Source: Setomelanomma holmii (taxonomy: Eukaryota; Ascomycota; Dothideomycetes; Pleosporales; Phaeosphaeriaceae). From it: a DNA stretch of 64,000 nucleotides. The stretch is taken from NCBI GenBank assembly GCA_010015745.1, contig ML978173.1, forward strand, positions 62,001 through 126,000. Direction: 5' to 3'. Below, piece after piece: positions 44,464-57,700 of this stretch; the first letter of the stretch is position 1, and each line of letters starts with the position of its first letter. The position numbers and the translations under genes are program-made. The notes under the pieces are model-generated. The model had not been told where the DNA came from. It did not search any database and saw nothing but the letters and a program-made list of their open reading frames with translations.

Positions 44464-46872
44464 CTGGCGAGGTGGAGGTCACAAATTGTAGTAAGCTGGC
44501 TGCGGCGAACTCGAGAGGCCACGCTGGCTTTATGGCCAGGCAGCTGCGCCCCCTGGCAGCGCGCTAGTCCCGCTGAGGCAGATGCCCAATTTAGCGCTGA
44601 ATACCGATCTCACACCAAGAAACGCCCTGGGACCCTCGCCGCCTTCACCCTGCCCACTCAGCCGCGGCCCGTCTGTTTCACTACCGCCGCGCCCCTGGCT
44701 TTAGTCTATCCCTCTGTGCACCCCCCCGGCCTCCGATTGCTGCACGAATCCCACAACGTGCCTCTCGCTTGCATTCCTCAATTGCGAGCTGCCTGCAATG
44801 GCAGTGGCTGGGCTGACAACCGCGGCGTGGATAGCTGATGGACTATGGCGTAGACGACCTTCCCAAGGAGCTCAAGTGGGCCAATCTGATTGACCCACTG
44901 TAACATAGGTGCAGCTCTGTGGCGACACGAAACAGGTGCATGTCGTAAAATGCCGTCAGCTCGGTGGTTCAGCCCCTGGAAACAGTGCATCAACTCCTCC
45001 CTACGGTACTTTTTTAGAGTCACGTTTGCTCCCTTGTTATTGCGAATACTATGGCTGTATACACGTAGTGCGGTAGTACGCTCATGCAAATTGAGTGGCT
45101 CGACCCTGTTCTTCTGGAAGCATCTGCACCCCATAGGTTTAATCTATTTTCCCGGGTCGTTGTCCATTCTGCCACGGAACTGCAATATCCCCACACACTC
45201 GTGCAATCTATCTCCGTAGCCATATTGCCTGCACTACCGGAAGATTTGCGCAACCTGGGGTAAAGGCCCTGCCCTCGAAGCACGAGGGAAGCTGCAGAGA
45301 ACGTTTGGCCTTCAGCATATTGCCGCAGGCGTTGTAGCATCACATGCGAGGGGCTCATGTGGAACGGCCTGTCACTGACATGAAATTGAGGGTTTAGTCT
45401 TGATGAGCACTCGATACGGCAGCGGAAGAATAAGCTCCCGGTGGCTTTCGGTTCCGTGACCCGTTCAGGCAGCCGCTTCGTGAACGGACTTCCACCTTCG
45501 AAGTGCTTCTGCAGCCTCGCTACACCAAATCTCCGACTCCAGCGTCGTCAGAAGTGGACGAAATCCGCGTCCACAAGTTGGGTAGTGCCGCGCGTACGCT
45601 TGTTGGCGCTCCAGGCGATGGATCCCTATTGCGAGTCGTCGCCGCTTGCTCCACCCAGGCGCTCGTCACCGTTTCAAGGCAGCATAATTCGGGCCTATCA
45701 CGGCACGAGAAACGGCCCTGCCTGGAACTCTTCAACATCATTGCACCCGACGAAGCCGTTTGCGACACAGTCATGGAGGCCCGAAAACAATGCTGGATTT
45801 TCATGGCATTTAAATTCAATAGTCCTGAACCATTTGCGATGATGCTGCCGCCTACACAGCACCAATAATCAAGCGACAAGTCAGCGAGCAACGAGTGTCC
45901 TTTTCGATGTCGAATACTTTAGATCGTTATCAATCGGATCTTGCGGTGATGCGCTCATGATCACTTTTTCCTGAGTGTGGCTCAATGGCGTGCTGTCGTG
46001 GAGTCTTGCCATCAGCGCGGATCATAATTGCTGATTCTTGTGGTTCACATCATCATGCGATCGCCATCACAATATGCTCTGCACGGCCATGTTTGGCCGA
46101 TGATGTTCTGATTTCTTATTCTTCGGACTTGAAACATTCTTTTGCAGGTATCGAACTGCTCTCCTTGTTGGCTGATATGTTCGGTCCTTCTCGCGAGTCT
46201 TCGAACATCAACCAATCTATTCCACTCTCCGTCCCTTCATCTTCACTGCAAACATCCATTGAGGAATCAACATTGCAATGCATTCTGGCCGCTCTCGTCA
46301 CTTTCTTGTCATATAAAGAGTCGTGACGCTTTCAGACACAATAAGCACGTGAATGCAGACGTCTACCCTGCAGGTGATATGCTTGCGATACATGATTTCG
46401 GAAGCAGCGTTCATCAGGTAGAGGTCCGATGTATTCTCGTCAATAGCTGGAGAGAGAACAAAATCAAGTCCTCGCTGAACATCGCCCTGATACTCGCTTC
46501 ACGCCTCGAGGACTGACTCGGGCCAACCTCTCATTTTGCCCAAGACCAGTGTTCAGAAAACAATTTTGTGACCAGAGACACATGTCTTACTTTTAAGTCT
46601 TGCTTCTTTAGCTATAACACATTTAACCAGACCACTTTCCCAATACCGCCCACGAGATTCATTTACGTCCCTGCGCCAAATGCACGCAAAGCAGGCCCAG
46701 AGATACTTTTAACGGCAAAGACGAGAGACATGACGAATGTAAACCCCACAAACGCTACAACACAATACATGGAGCGCCACGCAACTTTGGAACACTGCAT
46801 CAAAGAATTGCGTCACTCCTCTTCCACAGCCCAGGTACCCTAGCACCACTACACCCACCCGTCGCACCATAA
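44464..46872. other. Long intergenic region upstream of hacA
   Basis: 2.4 kb with several 110-130-codon frames (for example 45441-45868), none beginning at a convincing ATG or showing a motif. Probably the hacA promoter and long 5' leader plus spacer. Confidence 0.45.
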
Positions 46873-47199
46873 TTACTTGTGCCGACAATACGCAACACGC
46901 CGCGAAGCATGCTTGACGCGGTCCCAAATAGACTTGTAATGCTCCGGGAGCCAATATTGTTGACGCAAATCAGCCTGACGACCAAGCAGGCTGGGGTGCA
47001 TAGGCGTCATGGAGTCACAGCTCACACGTCGACGATCACGATCTGGGATATTGAGATATTGCACTTCGACGAAACGTGTGGTGTCGAAGGATTGGGGGTT
47101 GTGGGGCATGTAGCCATACATCTTGCCCTGGGATAGAGGGGAGGAGGTGGTCAAAATTGAGCTGGGGTTTGACGATGAGATTGTCTGCTGAAATGACAT
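46873..47199 (-). CDS. Small hypothetical protein, 108 aa
   Basis: An intronless frame from ATG 47199. The N-terminal third is Ser/Thr-rich (MSFQQTISSSNPSSILTTSS). The C-terminal part is compact and charged, with FVEVQYLNIPDRDRRRVSCD and YWLPEHYKSIWDRVKHASRR, and looks like folded coding sequence with aromatic residues. I do not recognise a family and there is no signal peptide. It stands alone in a large gap. Coding status is uncertain. Confidence 0.4.
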   Translation of the reverse strand: MSFQQTISSSNPSSILTTSSPLSQGKMYGYMPHNPQSFDTTRFVEVQYLNIPDRDRRRVSCDSMTPMHPSLLGRQADLRQQYWLPEHYKSIWDRVKHASRRVAYCRHK

Positions 47200-48082
47200 G
47201 TCCTGCAACTGAGCTGAGTGTAGGTGTTTTTAGCTACTTTTGAGCTTGATCGTGTGGTTTTGAGGCTTGAGTAAGTGTTTCGATGGTTCTGAAGGCTCTG
47301 GTTGCGCTTTCGATGCCGGGATTCTATTGACTACAGTACAGCACAGGCATGGGCACTTTATACGAACCGACGTCTTGGGAAACACATTGTGTAGCTCTTT
47401 ACTACGTCTCTTCTACTGCTGGCCTGGCAGCCGTGCGCCAGCCTTGTGGACGCATGTCGAGTGAAGCATGCCGGTTACCACATTTTGCTGTCCTTCAACC
47501 ACAAGCATTTCGATGCAGTTTCTTCTCTAGTGAGGCGGTAAAGAACTCTTTATAGAGATGCATCATAAGCATAGCGAGAGCCTTAAAAGACTATAATACG
47601 AGCGCACTCCGAGGTATTCATTTCTTACTAATTCGATTTTTGCTTTTGACCTGACCAGCTCTCGTTCTCGAAGCCTCTGAGGCACGCTCGACACCTTTGG
47701 GAGCATTGTGAACTCTTTCTCAAGTTGTCTTGAGTCATGTGGCCCGTTGCCAGCTGTACTGCACTGGCTGTCGTTGCTTCAGCATCGAACGCTTAGACCA
47801 TCGACATGTTTCCGCACGAGCCGCTGCTCCCTGTAACTGCACAGAGACCTCATTGTACTTGTACAAAGCCCGTTGTAGCTATACAGCATCATGCGTGTCG
47901 CCTGAATAAAAGTCTGTGCGAAGTTACTTCTTGATATCTTTCGTTGGCATACCTCATTCTACAACACTGAACCATATCTCGCCTTTTGAGCGCCAGAAAC
48001 ACTATAGACTTTCTCAAAAAGAGTAGGCAAGATCATTTAGCAGTCAAAAGCACCTCAAGATATAGTCCACGAGCGAATCAAT
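47200..48082. other. Intergenic, 0.88 kb
   Basis: It separates two divergent hypothetical genes; nothing else recognised. Confidence 0.45.
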
Positions 48083-48871
48083 ATGTCTCACAACCAACCC
48101 TTCCACACAGCAAATCCATACCAGCAAAACTTCGAATACCCAGCCTACACCTCTGAAAACGCGGGTACCAACTACTCTTCCGGCAACACCTGGCGAGCAT
48201 GCTATGCAGCAGCCAGTGTCGGAGGCACTTGGGATGCAAACTGGTATCCAGGGAAAGAGCGGCATGTTTTACGCGAAGAAGCCAAGTCTTCTCTTAGCGA
48301 CGCCCCAATTACCTTATTTGCGGATGACCGCCCAACTATGGTTGCACGGTATGCAGTGCGATTCCGGCACTTTCCACCTTCACTTGTGCCGGGACTATCT
48401 CCGCCACCTACTCAGCCACTGTCTGCGTTCCCAACTCAGCAGTCTGCAAAGTCCGTGCTGCCTAGGCCTGATACCATACGCCGCAAACCTCTCCCAGCAG
48501 ACGCAAATGCACCAAATCACAGCATACCTCATCCCGTTTCACCAGGGTCTTCTTCATCCCAAAATCCAAACTCAAACCTCCACTCGTCCTCGTCATCAAC
48601 CTCACCGCTCTCCCATCCCTCGGGACCAGCGCTTCGAAGTTCCCCAACGCGACCGTCATGTCTCCAAAACTTCCCCGAGCTCCTCCAAGTCCCACATGCA
48701 GCATCACAAGTCCTGAATGACGAACCCTTCACACTTGCAGAAGTCATCGATCACGGTGGAAATCGGCCCGTCAACTCCGCCGCTCAGGTAGCGTCACGAG
48801 AGAAACGGGTTGCTTCGACTGTTGTTGGAGGATGGCGACGAGTTCTATCGGTGGTGAAATGCGTGCGCTAA
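48083..48871 (+). CDS. Hypothetical Ser/Pro-rich protein, 262 aa
   Basis: A single open frame from ATG 48083. The N-terminus is rich in Asn, Tyr and Gln (MSHNQPFHTANPYQQNFEYP). A short potentially folded stretch (NTWRACYAAASVGGTWDANW, then YPGKERHVLREEAKSSLSD) is followed by a long low-complexity Ser/Pro region and a short basic tail (GGWRRVLSVVKCVR). No family, signal peptide or membrane helix is recognised. Introns cannot be excluded. The low complexity of the middle part means the ORF length alone is weak evidence. Confidence 0.45.
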   Translation: MSHNQPFHTANPYQQNFEYPAYTSENAGTNYSSGNTWRACYAAASVGGTWDANWYPGKERHVLREEAKSSLSDAPITLFADDRPTMVARYAVRFRHFPPSLVPGLSPPPTQPLSAFPTQQSAKSVLPRPDTIRRKPLPADANAPNHSIPHPVSPGSSSSQNPNSNLHSSSSSTSPLSHPSGPALRSSPTRPSCLQNFPELLQVPHAASQVLNDEPFTLAEVIDHGGNRPVNSAAQVASREKRVASTVVGGWRRVLSVVKCVR

Positions 48872-49212
48872 TTCGGTCTATGGCAGGTGGCCAAGAAGGT
48901 AAGAAGTGATCGTTAACGTTGAGAGAATAGCTACAGACGGGATTGATCTTATGAGAGACAGATTTCTGCGCCAGTGTTGATCTCATTAGCCGAGATTCAA
49001 AGGTTCTGCATCAGTGTACGCAATGTGAAACTTGTCTTACAATACCAGCTCACACTGGCGAATTAATGCATTGTCAATACATCTACAAACAACCATCCCA
49101 ACGCCACTGCCATTTCAGGCAAGCATGCATCTACCTCTATGCCTATGCGAAAATGCACATTTCAGGTCACCTCCCAACCCCTTCTAATGAGCCCAAGTAT
49201 ATACAGCCTCAT
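48872..49212. other. Intergenic between convergent genes
   Basis: 341 bp; nothing recognised. Confidence 0.5.
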
Positions 49213-52200
49213 CTAAGCGTCCAAAGCCGGGGGCGGCAAGCCAGCAAGTGTGACTCCGTCTTTCCTCTCTTCCGTCTCAAGTGATGAATGCGGAACGGCG
49301 ATGTTGCCGTTCTCATCTGCAATCGGTATCTTAATCTCGGATGAGCGTTCTTCAGATCGACCGCGCTCGCCCTCCTCGGACTTCGCATCGCCATTCTCTT
49401 TGCCCTTGTTGGCGCGGCCGTTCTCGCTGAGATCGATGGCGACGAAGGACTTTGGTAGTTTGACACTGGGAGGTCTGTCAGTGATGGACGAAGAAGAGGT
49501 ACAATATGTGACATACGTGTGAAATCTTGCGCGAAGTGTCTCAAGAACCTCTTTCCAGTCCTGATGGGCGGTCAAGCTACGGCGCGGCGAGAAACCGATC
49601 ATGTGTCGCGAGTCAAGTTGTCTAAGACGTGTAAGTACCTGAGGAACCCGAGACAACGAAGATGACTTACACATCAAGCGGCGCGAAAGCGTGGCATCCA
49701 GGAGAGAGCGTGATGCGAATACTGTAGTTGTACGTGTGTGGCTGATTGTCCAAGCTTGAGTTCTCAGACTCGTACAACTCGAAATTGATCTGCGAGAGGT
49801 AATCCAACTCCGGAATGGCGTTGCGCTCGATCTTTGTCTTGATACCGCCCTCCAAAATGCAATTGAGCAAGGTGTAGATGTGCGACTCCTTGGTGAAGTA
49901 AAAGAAACACTTCGGCATCTCTGATGCTTGCAGTTCTTCGAGGTCCATGACAATCTCCTTCAGCAATGGCAGCGAAGTGAGTAGACCAATCTCCAGCTTC
50001 TCCTCACTCTCGATACCGTACTCTTGTGGACCAATGTAATCGAAGAGCACCTTGCATAGATGGTACATCTCGCGAAGTTTCACCAAGCGTGCGTCCATTT
50101 GTGCCTTTGATGCAGCAGTCCCCAGTCCGGTATACAATTTGAAGTACGATTCGTTCACGTACGAAGGCGGTGCCGGAGGCTTGATCGCAACTTCCGACTT
50201 GCGTCTGAACCCCATCCGATGGCTGAGACTAGCACGATGCTCCAAGGGCTTCTCTGAGTTGAGATCTTTCCCGTCTGCTTTGGAAGGGGGGTCCGTAGCG
50301 ACTGGCGTCGGTGCTGTTGTCGGCGACGTTTTCGCAGACTGCTCGGGTGTTGACTTCGTGGGGTCCAAGATAGCATCCTCGTCGATGAAGGTGGCATCAG
50401 GTGTGAAAACCCACTCAAGGAACGCACGATTGTGTAGTGCATCGAATTTCATGGTGTCGTAAAGCTCGGAGATCTTGCTAGGATCGACCTTATCCGCATC
50501 GGCAAATTCTTTGAAGAGCTTCTCCCACCGCTCCTTGAACAGCTCCGGGCCTTCGTTGCAACACCAACGTGACTGAATATGACTGACATTCGTGTGTTGA
50601 TGTAAAGACTGTCCGGGGGTGGTTGGCTGGCTTGGCGGCGAAGATATCGCCGTGAGTGCTGACACAGCCTCGGAGTCGATCTTCTTAAAGTTGTGGTTCA
50701 TGACACGCTGGTGGAACCTCATGAGGTCGACGACCTGTCTGGCGACAATGTAAGGTTCAGGAGTGTCTTTAGGCCAAGCGAATTGTGGGGGTGCTTTGCT
50801 GCCGGCACGGAGTAGTGTCTTCAGCTTCTTCTTGACCTTGTCCATGACATCCTTTGCTGCATTGGAATCGTCGAGAAGGTCCTTCCGTACAGAGATCTGT
50901 TCAGCAAGATATTGATCCTTCTCGAGGAAAGATGCGCCGAAAATCTGCGCGCTGGTGGTGACCCGTCGTTCTGAACTGCTGAAGATATTCACGTCATCCA
51001 GTACGTCCCGGTTCATAAGTAGGAGGTCATTTCGGAAGTTTGCGCCCATGTCTTGAGTTTGATGGCGAGCAGAGTGAGTCGGCTCGCCGCCCCACTTGAT
51101 GATTAGCTGTAGCTTGTCAAGTACCATGTTGTTGTCTTGCGCAGTAATTCTCGACAGAGTGACCCCGGACATCGAATCGCTTCGGTTCTTGAGCCTGTCA
51201 ATCTCTGCTTCGTCACCAGTAGCGGGATGCGACTTTTCGCTTTCGCTAGGCGTCGAACATTGATCAGATTTCTTGGGCGAGTCTTCTGGCAACGTCTCTC
51301 CAGGAGCAAGTTCTTCCTTCCTCCTCTTACGGAACATAGGCTTGATCTGAACCTTCGTCCCAGGCCAGGCACCCTTCTTATTCAAATAGAGCTGGAGCTC
51401 GCGGAGCTTCTTAGGATCCTCAAGTCCTTCATCCATAGCAACTTTGACAGCATCGTTCACGCTCTGTAGCGCAGCCTCGCCAATGAGCAGCACTTCAGCT
51501 TGATGTCCCTTGAGCAGGTCGACGAATGGCTTGGTATGGAAAGTATACTTGAACTTCTGCTTTGGAGTGCGATCGGCATGTCGAATGACGGCAACCACGC
51601 CCTTCAGCTTCCACTGTGCTGCTGAAGCTGGCGGAGGCACGTTGATGTGATCGTCTGAGTGAGAGCCTCCCCCGTCGAGTTTAAGGTCATGGTCATCGAT
51701 AGCGGGCGGGAGAGTGATCTCCGGTTCCGATGCTGGTTTATCGGGAGGAGATGCGATTGCTGGCGGGCTCAGAACCGCCGTGGGGTTGGCCTTTTCAATA
51801 ATCGGTGAAGCTGCAATGGGAGTTGTGCTTAGTGACGTCTCAGGTGAAGAAGGCATAGTACTAGCATGCCTCATGTGGGGAAGATGAGTGGAGTTGTGAT
51901 AGTGGTTCGCCATTTTTGACATACTAGGACTCTTGAAAATCTTTCCAAACACCTTGCGATGGTCGCTCTTCTTAGACGCTCCAGGGATATCTTCCGGGCC
52001 TCTCTGAGCGTCGGCTGCGGCAGTCTGCGCTGCGTCTTTTCGTTGTTTGCGCTGAATCTCCTTGATGAACATGTCTTTGAGTATGTTGGCAGCCTTTTCG
52101 TAGTAGTCGCCATTGTCTTTCACGAAGCTCCAGCCGTTGACATCAATGACAAAGCTATTACCGTCGGTGCGAAGGAGATCGAAGCCGCAGACCCGTTGGC

Positions 52201-53971
52201 CAAAACCTTCGGAGATCCGAGATGCCATGGCGGCCTCTGTCTCATTAAGTTTGGTCACGTAGCGGACTTCCTTACCGCTAGGGTTGCGCTTAACCAGCCC
52301 ATCGACCACGGGCGACTTTCTTGTCTCGGCATGGCAGAAGTTGGGTCCAACGGTGTAGGCTTTGACGTCTTCAGAATTTTCGGTTTGCAGAAATTGCTCG
52401 TAGATGTAGCTGCTGGTAGGGTCGGTAATCGACCTGGGCACCTCGAGAGTGTCATCCTTCTCGGAGCTTTTGTTGTTGACCTTTCTGAACAGACGACGAC
52501 CGCCACCACCATCTTTCTTGTGAAAGTAGATATGAATGTTGTGATCTTCACCACTTACAGGCTTTTCGACGAAGGGCTTCGTGAGCGTGACACCGTCCAC
52601 GCGGATGGTATTGCCATCGTCGATGAGCTCCACCTGTTTTGGGGCTTGAATACCGCCACCTGTACCGTCCTCGGGCCCGTCTAGGCGGAGTCCAGTTCGC
52701 TCATAGAGTGACTTGGCAAAGTCGGCCGATGGCAGCTTCGGTCCACCATCACGACTGACGTCTATGCGTCTGGGAGTGGGGACGTTCAGCTTGTCGAGAA
52801 TTCCCAGGCACAGGCGACGGTCCCAGAGCACCTGTTGCATTGGCAGATCGTTGACGCAGAAAGCCTTGCGCAGCTTGACATATGCTATGGCTTTGTCCAA
52901 TGGGAAGCCATCCGAGAAAAAGGAGATGAGAAAGTCGCAGACAGGCCAATTCTCCACGGCCTCGTCAAGGATGATCTTATCGCCAAAGATCTTGACCTCG
53001 AACTCCTCTACGAGCTTGCCAAAGATGTTGCGCGCGGGCTTGCTGCGCGCCTTGGACTCTAGCGCGCAGACGCCAATGATGCCCTTGGTGGGCTTCTTCT
53101 CCCGCATGTCTCGGCTGGCTGGGCTGCTGCTCGGCTGGGTGCTGCCACTAATGCGCCGCTGGGCTGTACGGCTTCGCGAGCGACGGGGTTGTGAGGGTAA
53201 CGATTGTTGGTGAGCGGGCGTTGAGGTGGTGGAAGAGGCATTGGCCGAGGCACTTGGGTTGGCAATCTGGTTGCTGAGGGCGGCTTGCTCATGCGGAAAC
53301 AGCAGTTGCGTTGGCGACACCTTCGGTCCCAGACTGCCATTTTGGCTGCTGGTGGTCACAGACAGGGACGAAGTGGCCGTGGTGGTGTGCGGGGCGCCTT
53401 CCATCTTCACTGCGTCGGGTCAGTCGAACTCGTACACAATTCTTCTGCAGAACGTGCCTTCCGCTTCGGAGCCAGCAACTGAGCTCCTGCCACTCCAGCT
53501 GTGGCCTCGTGTGTTGGCGTATATTGCTGAGCCGATTGAGTACAAAGACGAAAAGGACAAGCGTTTATTTTCTGCAGCGTCGACGTCGGTTCGCGGAGCT
53601 CGGAACGCTTCCGGCAGCATGAGCGCATTCACTGGAACAAGACCGGTGCGGGCACCCTCTAGCGTAGGCGTTGTATCGACCTCAACCTCTTCGATAGCAG
53701 AACCGCTCACTCCGTTGTTTCTCGCCTGGCCGAAGAACTCGAAGAGGCTGCTATCGGATGCCTTGGACGTGCGCCGTGAGGGAATCTGCCGAATCGCCTT
53801 TGCTCCAGACGGTGGTTGCGATACATTCGTCCTCCCCACTGCCTCCAAGCCCGTCTCTGGCTCGCTCGACCTGGCCTTCCTGTCTGCTGCCGACGAACCG
53901 CTCGCTGTCGTGAGTTGCTGCCATGATCGGGTGCTCTCCGCGCTCACTGTGCGGGACAGCGACTGCTCCAT
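49213..53971 (-). CDS. VIP1: Inositol hexakisphosphate/diphosphoinositol-pentakisphosphate kinase Vip1/Asp1 (PPIP5K)
   Basis: PPIP5Ks make 1-InsP7 and InsP8, signals for phosphate homeostasis and polarised growth, and carry a kinase plus a phosphatase-like domain. The main exon (53409-49671) and two small 3' exons (49621-49517, 49465-49213) are secure. The ATP-grasp kinase half runs from KGIIGVCALESKARSKPARN through EKPVSGEDHNIHIYFHKKDG and GFDLLRTDGNSFVIDVNGWS. The histidine-phosphatase half starts at VVAVIRHADRTPKQKFKYTF and ends near HMIGFSPRRSLTAHQDWKEV. An upstream exon (53971-53458) joins in frame only through a GC-AG intron (53457-53410, donor AAG/GCACGT, CTGAC branch), giving 1536 residues; otherwise translation would start at 53404 with 1365. 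The extension has an SFSSLYSIGSAIYANTRG block that looks conserved rather than random. Confidence 0.93.
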
Positions 53972-54767
53972 GGCCACTGCTCAGGCACGCGCGCAGGTCT
54001 TATTTGTTCAGAAATTGCTTGTTCGGCAAGCGAGCGCGCTGTGAGCCATGACGTATGCGAGGGTACTGTGTCACAATGTATTACCGTCGACGCGACTGAG
54101 GACTCAAGGCCACTATCTGCATCGCCATCAAAGGCGGCAGAGCGTGTCTTTAACACGGCGTCATTGGGCGCAACTTGGCAGAGCATGGCCGCGCCCATGG
54201 ATGTGAATGGGCAAGCTTCCTGCAGTGCCCATCACGAGCCTCGGGATGCACCATGCCAGCATGTCTTGCATTTATCTAGCGTGTCGCTTCATAGGATGCG
54301 TCGCGGTTCAGGCCGCACATTGACTCCCATAAGCTTACTGCACGGAACATTTTCACTACTTTCGACGTGCTTCATGCAAGCTAAATGTTGTCCAAAAGAT
54401 GAGGGCTGGCAGAGTTTACCATCAGCGTCTGCCACTACGCTGCCCCTGTTTGCCTATTATAAGCCCATGTTGTGCTGTGAAATTGTGCACAAGACATGTG
54501 GCTGGTCTTGCATGGTCACAAGACATGTTATCAAAAATCATCCAGGTAATCGTAGTGCTTCTTTTACACGGTTACCTAGACATCTCGTGCAAGATGTGAT
54601 AAGACCCTCAATCCCTGTGCAGATCGCTTAGCGTGGAGAAGATCTAATCTTATCTCACCTCCGTTGCACTCCGCAAAAAATCTGGTGCAATGCAAGCTTG
54701 CGGCTCTCACACTTGAAGTACATTACGCCAAATTTCTCAAGCGCCATCCACTGGCACTTCTTCCAAC
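53972..54767. other. Divergent promoter region, VIP1/UTP21
   Basis: 0.8 kb between two head-to-head genes. The antisense ORF over VIP1 extends into it but is a shadow. No other feature. Confidence 0.5.
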
Positions 54768-57700
54768 ATGGCAGGCCCGGTAGTGCTCTCCAACACAAAC
54801 AGGGGCCCGATGACCAAACGCCAGAAAACCACCGTGAATGGCGACAAGAGCTTTGCGCCGCTCGTTCGCCAATCCAAAATCTTTGCGCCGTTCCGGGTAC
54901 GTGCTGCAATCAAAGACTTCTGAATTGAACTAACTCGTATAATCTCAGACTATCGGACTCGTCTCCCCCACAGGCGTTCCGTTCACCTCCTTGCCACTGG
55001 GCAAAACAACTTTCCAAATCACCACCTCTGTCGGCCGGTCGCTGCAAACCTACGACCTGAAGCGTGGTTTGAACCTTGTCTTCATTACTCGACCGCAGAC
55101 TCCCGAGGACATCACTGCCACAGTTGCGTGGAAGAAGGTCATATTCGCAGCATGGGGTGGCCGCGGGCGCAACACCACGCGCGGCGTATGGGTCTTCCAG
55201 CGTGGAAAGAAAGTCGCGGAGCTTCAAATGCCCATTGGCGGCATTGAGAAGATCACGAAACTCATTGTCATGGGAGAATGGATTGTAGGATGTGGCACTA
55301 AGAAAATTGAGGTGTGGAAGACGGGCACGCTGGAACACTACACAACCTTACATGGCGCCGCGTCGAGCCCACTGTCAGGCTGTATATGCAACTTGCCAAC
55401 ATACCTGAACAAGATATTTGTGGGGAGACGTGATGGATCTGTCGAGATCTGGAATCTCAGCACCGGAAAGTTGCTCTATACGCTCCTCCCTCCGGCCGCA
55501 GACTTTGGAGCAATCACTGCCCTACAGCCAACGCCAGCGCTGTCGCTCCTCGCCATCGCATACGAGTCAGGGCCAGTCACCATACATAATATACGAACGG
55601 ATAAGGAGGCTATGCGTTTGAACACTGGTGGTGCGCACAAGCTGCCAGTAACGTCGATCTCGTTCAGAACGGACGGACTAGGAGCAGGCGAAGATGGCCG
55701 CGAGGATGGCGTTATGGCGACAGCAAGTAAGGAGCGTGGAGACATCGCGTTCTGGGACCTCAACAAAGGCGGTCGCAAGATGGGCACTCTCCGTGGAGCA
55801 CACGGATCGCCTCCCACTGCAGGCGGTGGTGTTGGCGGTGGCATCAGCAAAGTCGAGTTTCTCGCAGGTCAAGCTGTCATTGTCTCAAGTGGGCTCGATA
55901 ACTCCTTGAAGAGCTGGATTTTCGATGAGACGCCATTCTCGCCGACGCCACGTATCCTCCACTCTCGCGGTGGACATGCTGCTCCTGTCTCAACTCTACG
56001 CTTCCTGCCATCAAATTCTGACGGCTCAGACGATACTGGCAAATGGCTCCTTAGTGCGAGCCAAGACCGTAGCCTGTGGGGCTGGAGTTTGCGACGTGAT
56101 GGGCAGAGCACAGAGCTTAGTCAAGGCTCGGTCCAGAAGAAGGCGAAGAAGATGGGCTTACTGAACAGCAATTCCGAAGGCTCGAGGAATCATGCAAAGT
56201 TGGAGAATCTCAAGGCACCGACTATCACATGCATTGCGTGCTCGCTCAACCGCGATGGAGGCATGGGCGCGATGCCTGGCGTTGGCGGCATCTGGAACAA
56301 CTCTTCCAAGGTCAAAGGACAGGACAAGAAGACTTCAGAGGTCAATATGACTGGTTGGGAGAGTATCGTCACGGGTCACGCCGGAGACAAGACTGCGAGA
56401 ACATGGTACTGGGGACGAAAGCGAGCTGGCAGATGGGCTTTTGACACGAGCGACGGCACCGAAGTGAGGAGCGTGGCCATTTCCGCGTGTGGCACATTCG
56501 CGCTGATTGGCTCCGCCGGCGGTGCCATTGATATGTACAACCTGCAGTCCGGCCAGCATCGACGAAGATTCCCTACGCGACTAACTCCGGCCGAGGCTAA
56601 GAAGTATAAGGTACTTCAATTGCAAGCGGAAGAGAGCATATTGGCGCCTAATCAGGACTTCCCCCGCAAGTTTGCAAAGGGTGAAGGCAAGCATAAAGGG
56701 GCAGTCACTGGTCTCGCCGTGGACGGCTTGAACAGAACTGTCATCAGCTGCTCTGATGACGGCAAAGTCAAGGTGTGTATTGACGTTCGCAAACGAACTC
56801 CCATGCTGACTGTTGACAGTCCTGGGATTTTACGACTGGATTGCTGCTTCACGAGATCGACTGGTACCCCATGAGTAAAGTTTTAGGTCTTCGTTACCAC
56901 CAGAACAGCGATCTCATTGCACTGAGCTGCGACGATGGCTCTATACGTGTGTTGGATATCGAGACCAAGAAGCTTGTTCGTGAGCTATGGGCATCACACT
57001 CTCACGCCGAGCTTCGAAATCTCGATTACACCTTCTCGAACGATGGTCGATGGATCATATCGGCGGCTTCGGACTCAACGGTCAGAGTTTGGGATCTACC
57101 TACTGGTCATCTTATTGACGCTATGAGGCTGCCCAAGAAGTGTAACACCGTGGCTTTCTCGCCTTCTGGCGAGTTCCTAGCGACTGGCTTGGATGACGAA
57201 GTCGGCGTGCATATGTGGACAAATCGTACAATGTTCACGCATGTATCTACACGCCAGATCACAGAAGATGACATTGCCACAGTCAGTGGCCCTACAGCGT
57301 CCGGCGAAGGAGGTGTCGCTGTCATCGAAGCTGCCGCCGCAGAGGATGTTGAAGAAGAAGACCTAGACGAGACCACCGTACCCATCATGGACCAACTTAG
57401 CGAGAAGATCACAACACTCAGCTTAGTGCCGAAGTCTCGTTGGCAAACACTCCTCCACCTCGATGTCATTCGCGCGCGCAACAAGCCAAAGGAAGCACCG
57501 AAAGCTCCTGAAAAGGCACCGTTCTTCTTACCAACGCTTGGTCAAGACAGGAAATCGCCAGCAAGCAACGCTCTGGCACCGCTTGACAAGGATCCGACAT
57601 CACGGATTTCCAGTTCTGCACTAGCTTCGCGCTCCACTGCTGCCAACTCGACCAACGAGTTCACTCGCCTCCTAGCTCTTGCCTCTCGAGATTCTCATTA

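Noticed and set aside
45441..45868. Two overlapping frames of 120-130 codons upstream of hacA
   Set aside because: Neither begins with ATG and they compete for the same DNA; no domain visible.
51959..52684. 241-codon plus-strand ORF
   Set aside because: Shadow of the conserved VIP1 kinase domain on the other strand.
53226..54044. 272-codon plus-strand ORF opposite the VIP1 N-terminus
   Set aside because: It is antisense to coding sequence of VIP1, begins in low-complexity Ser/Pro codons and has no protein motif.
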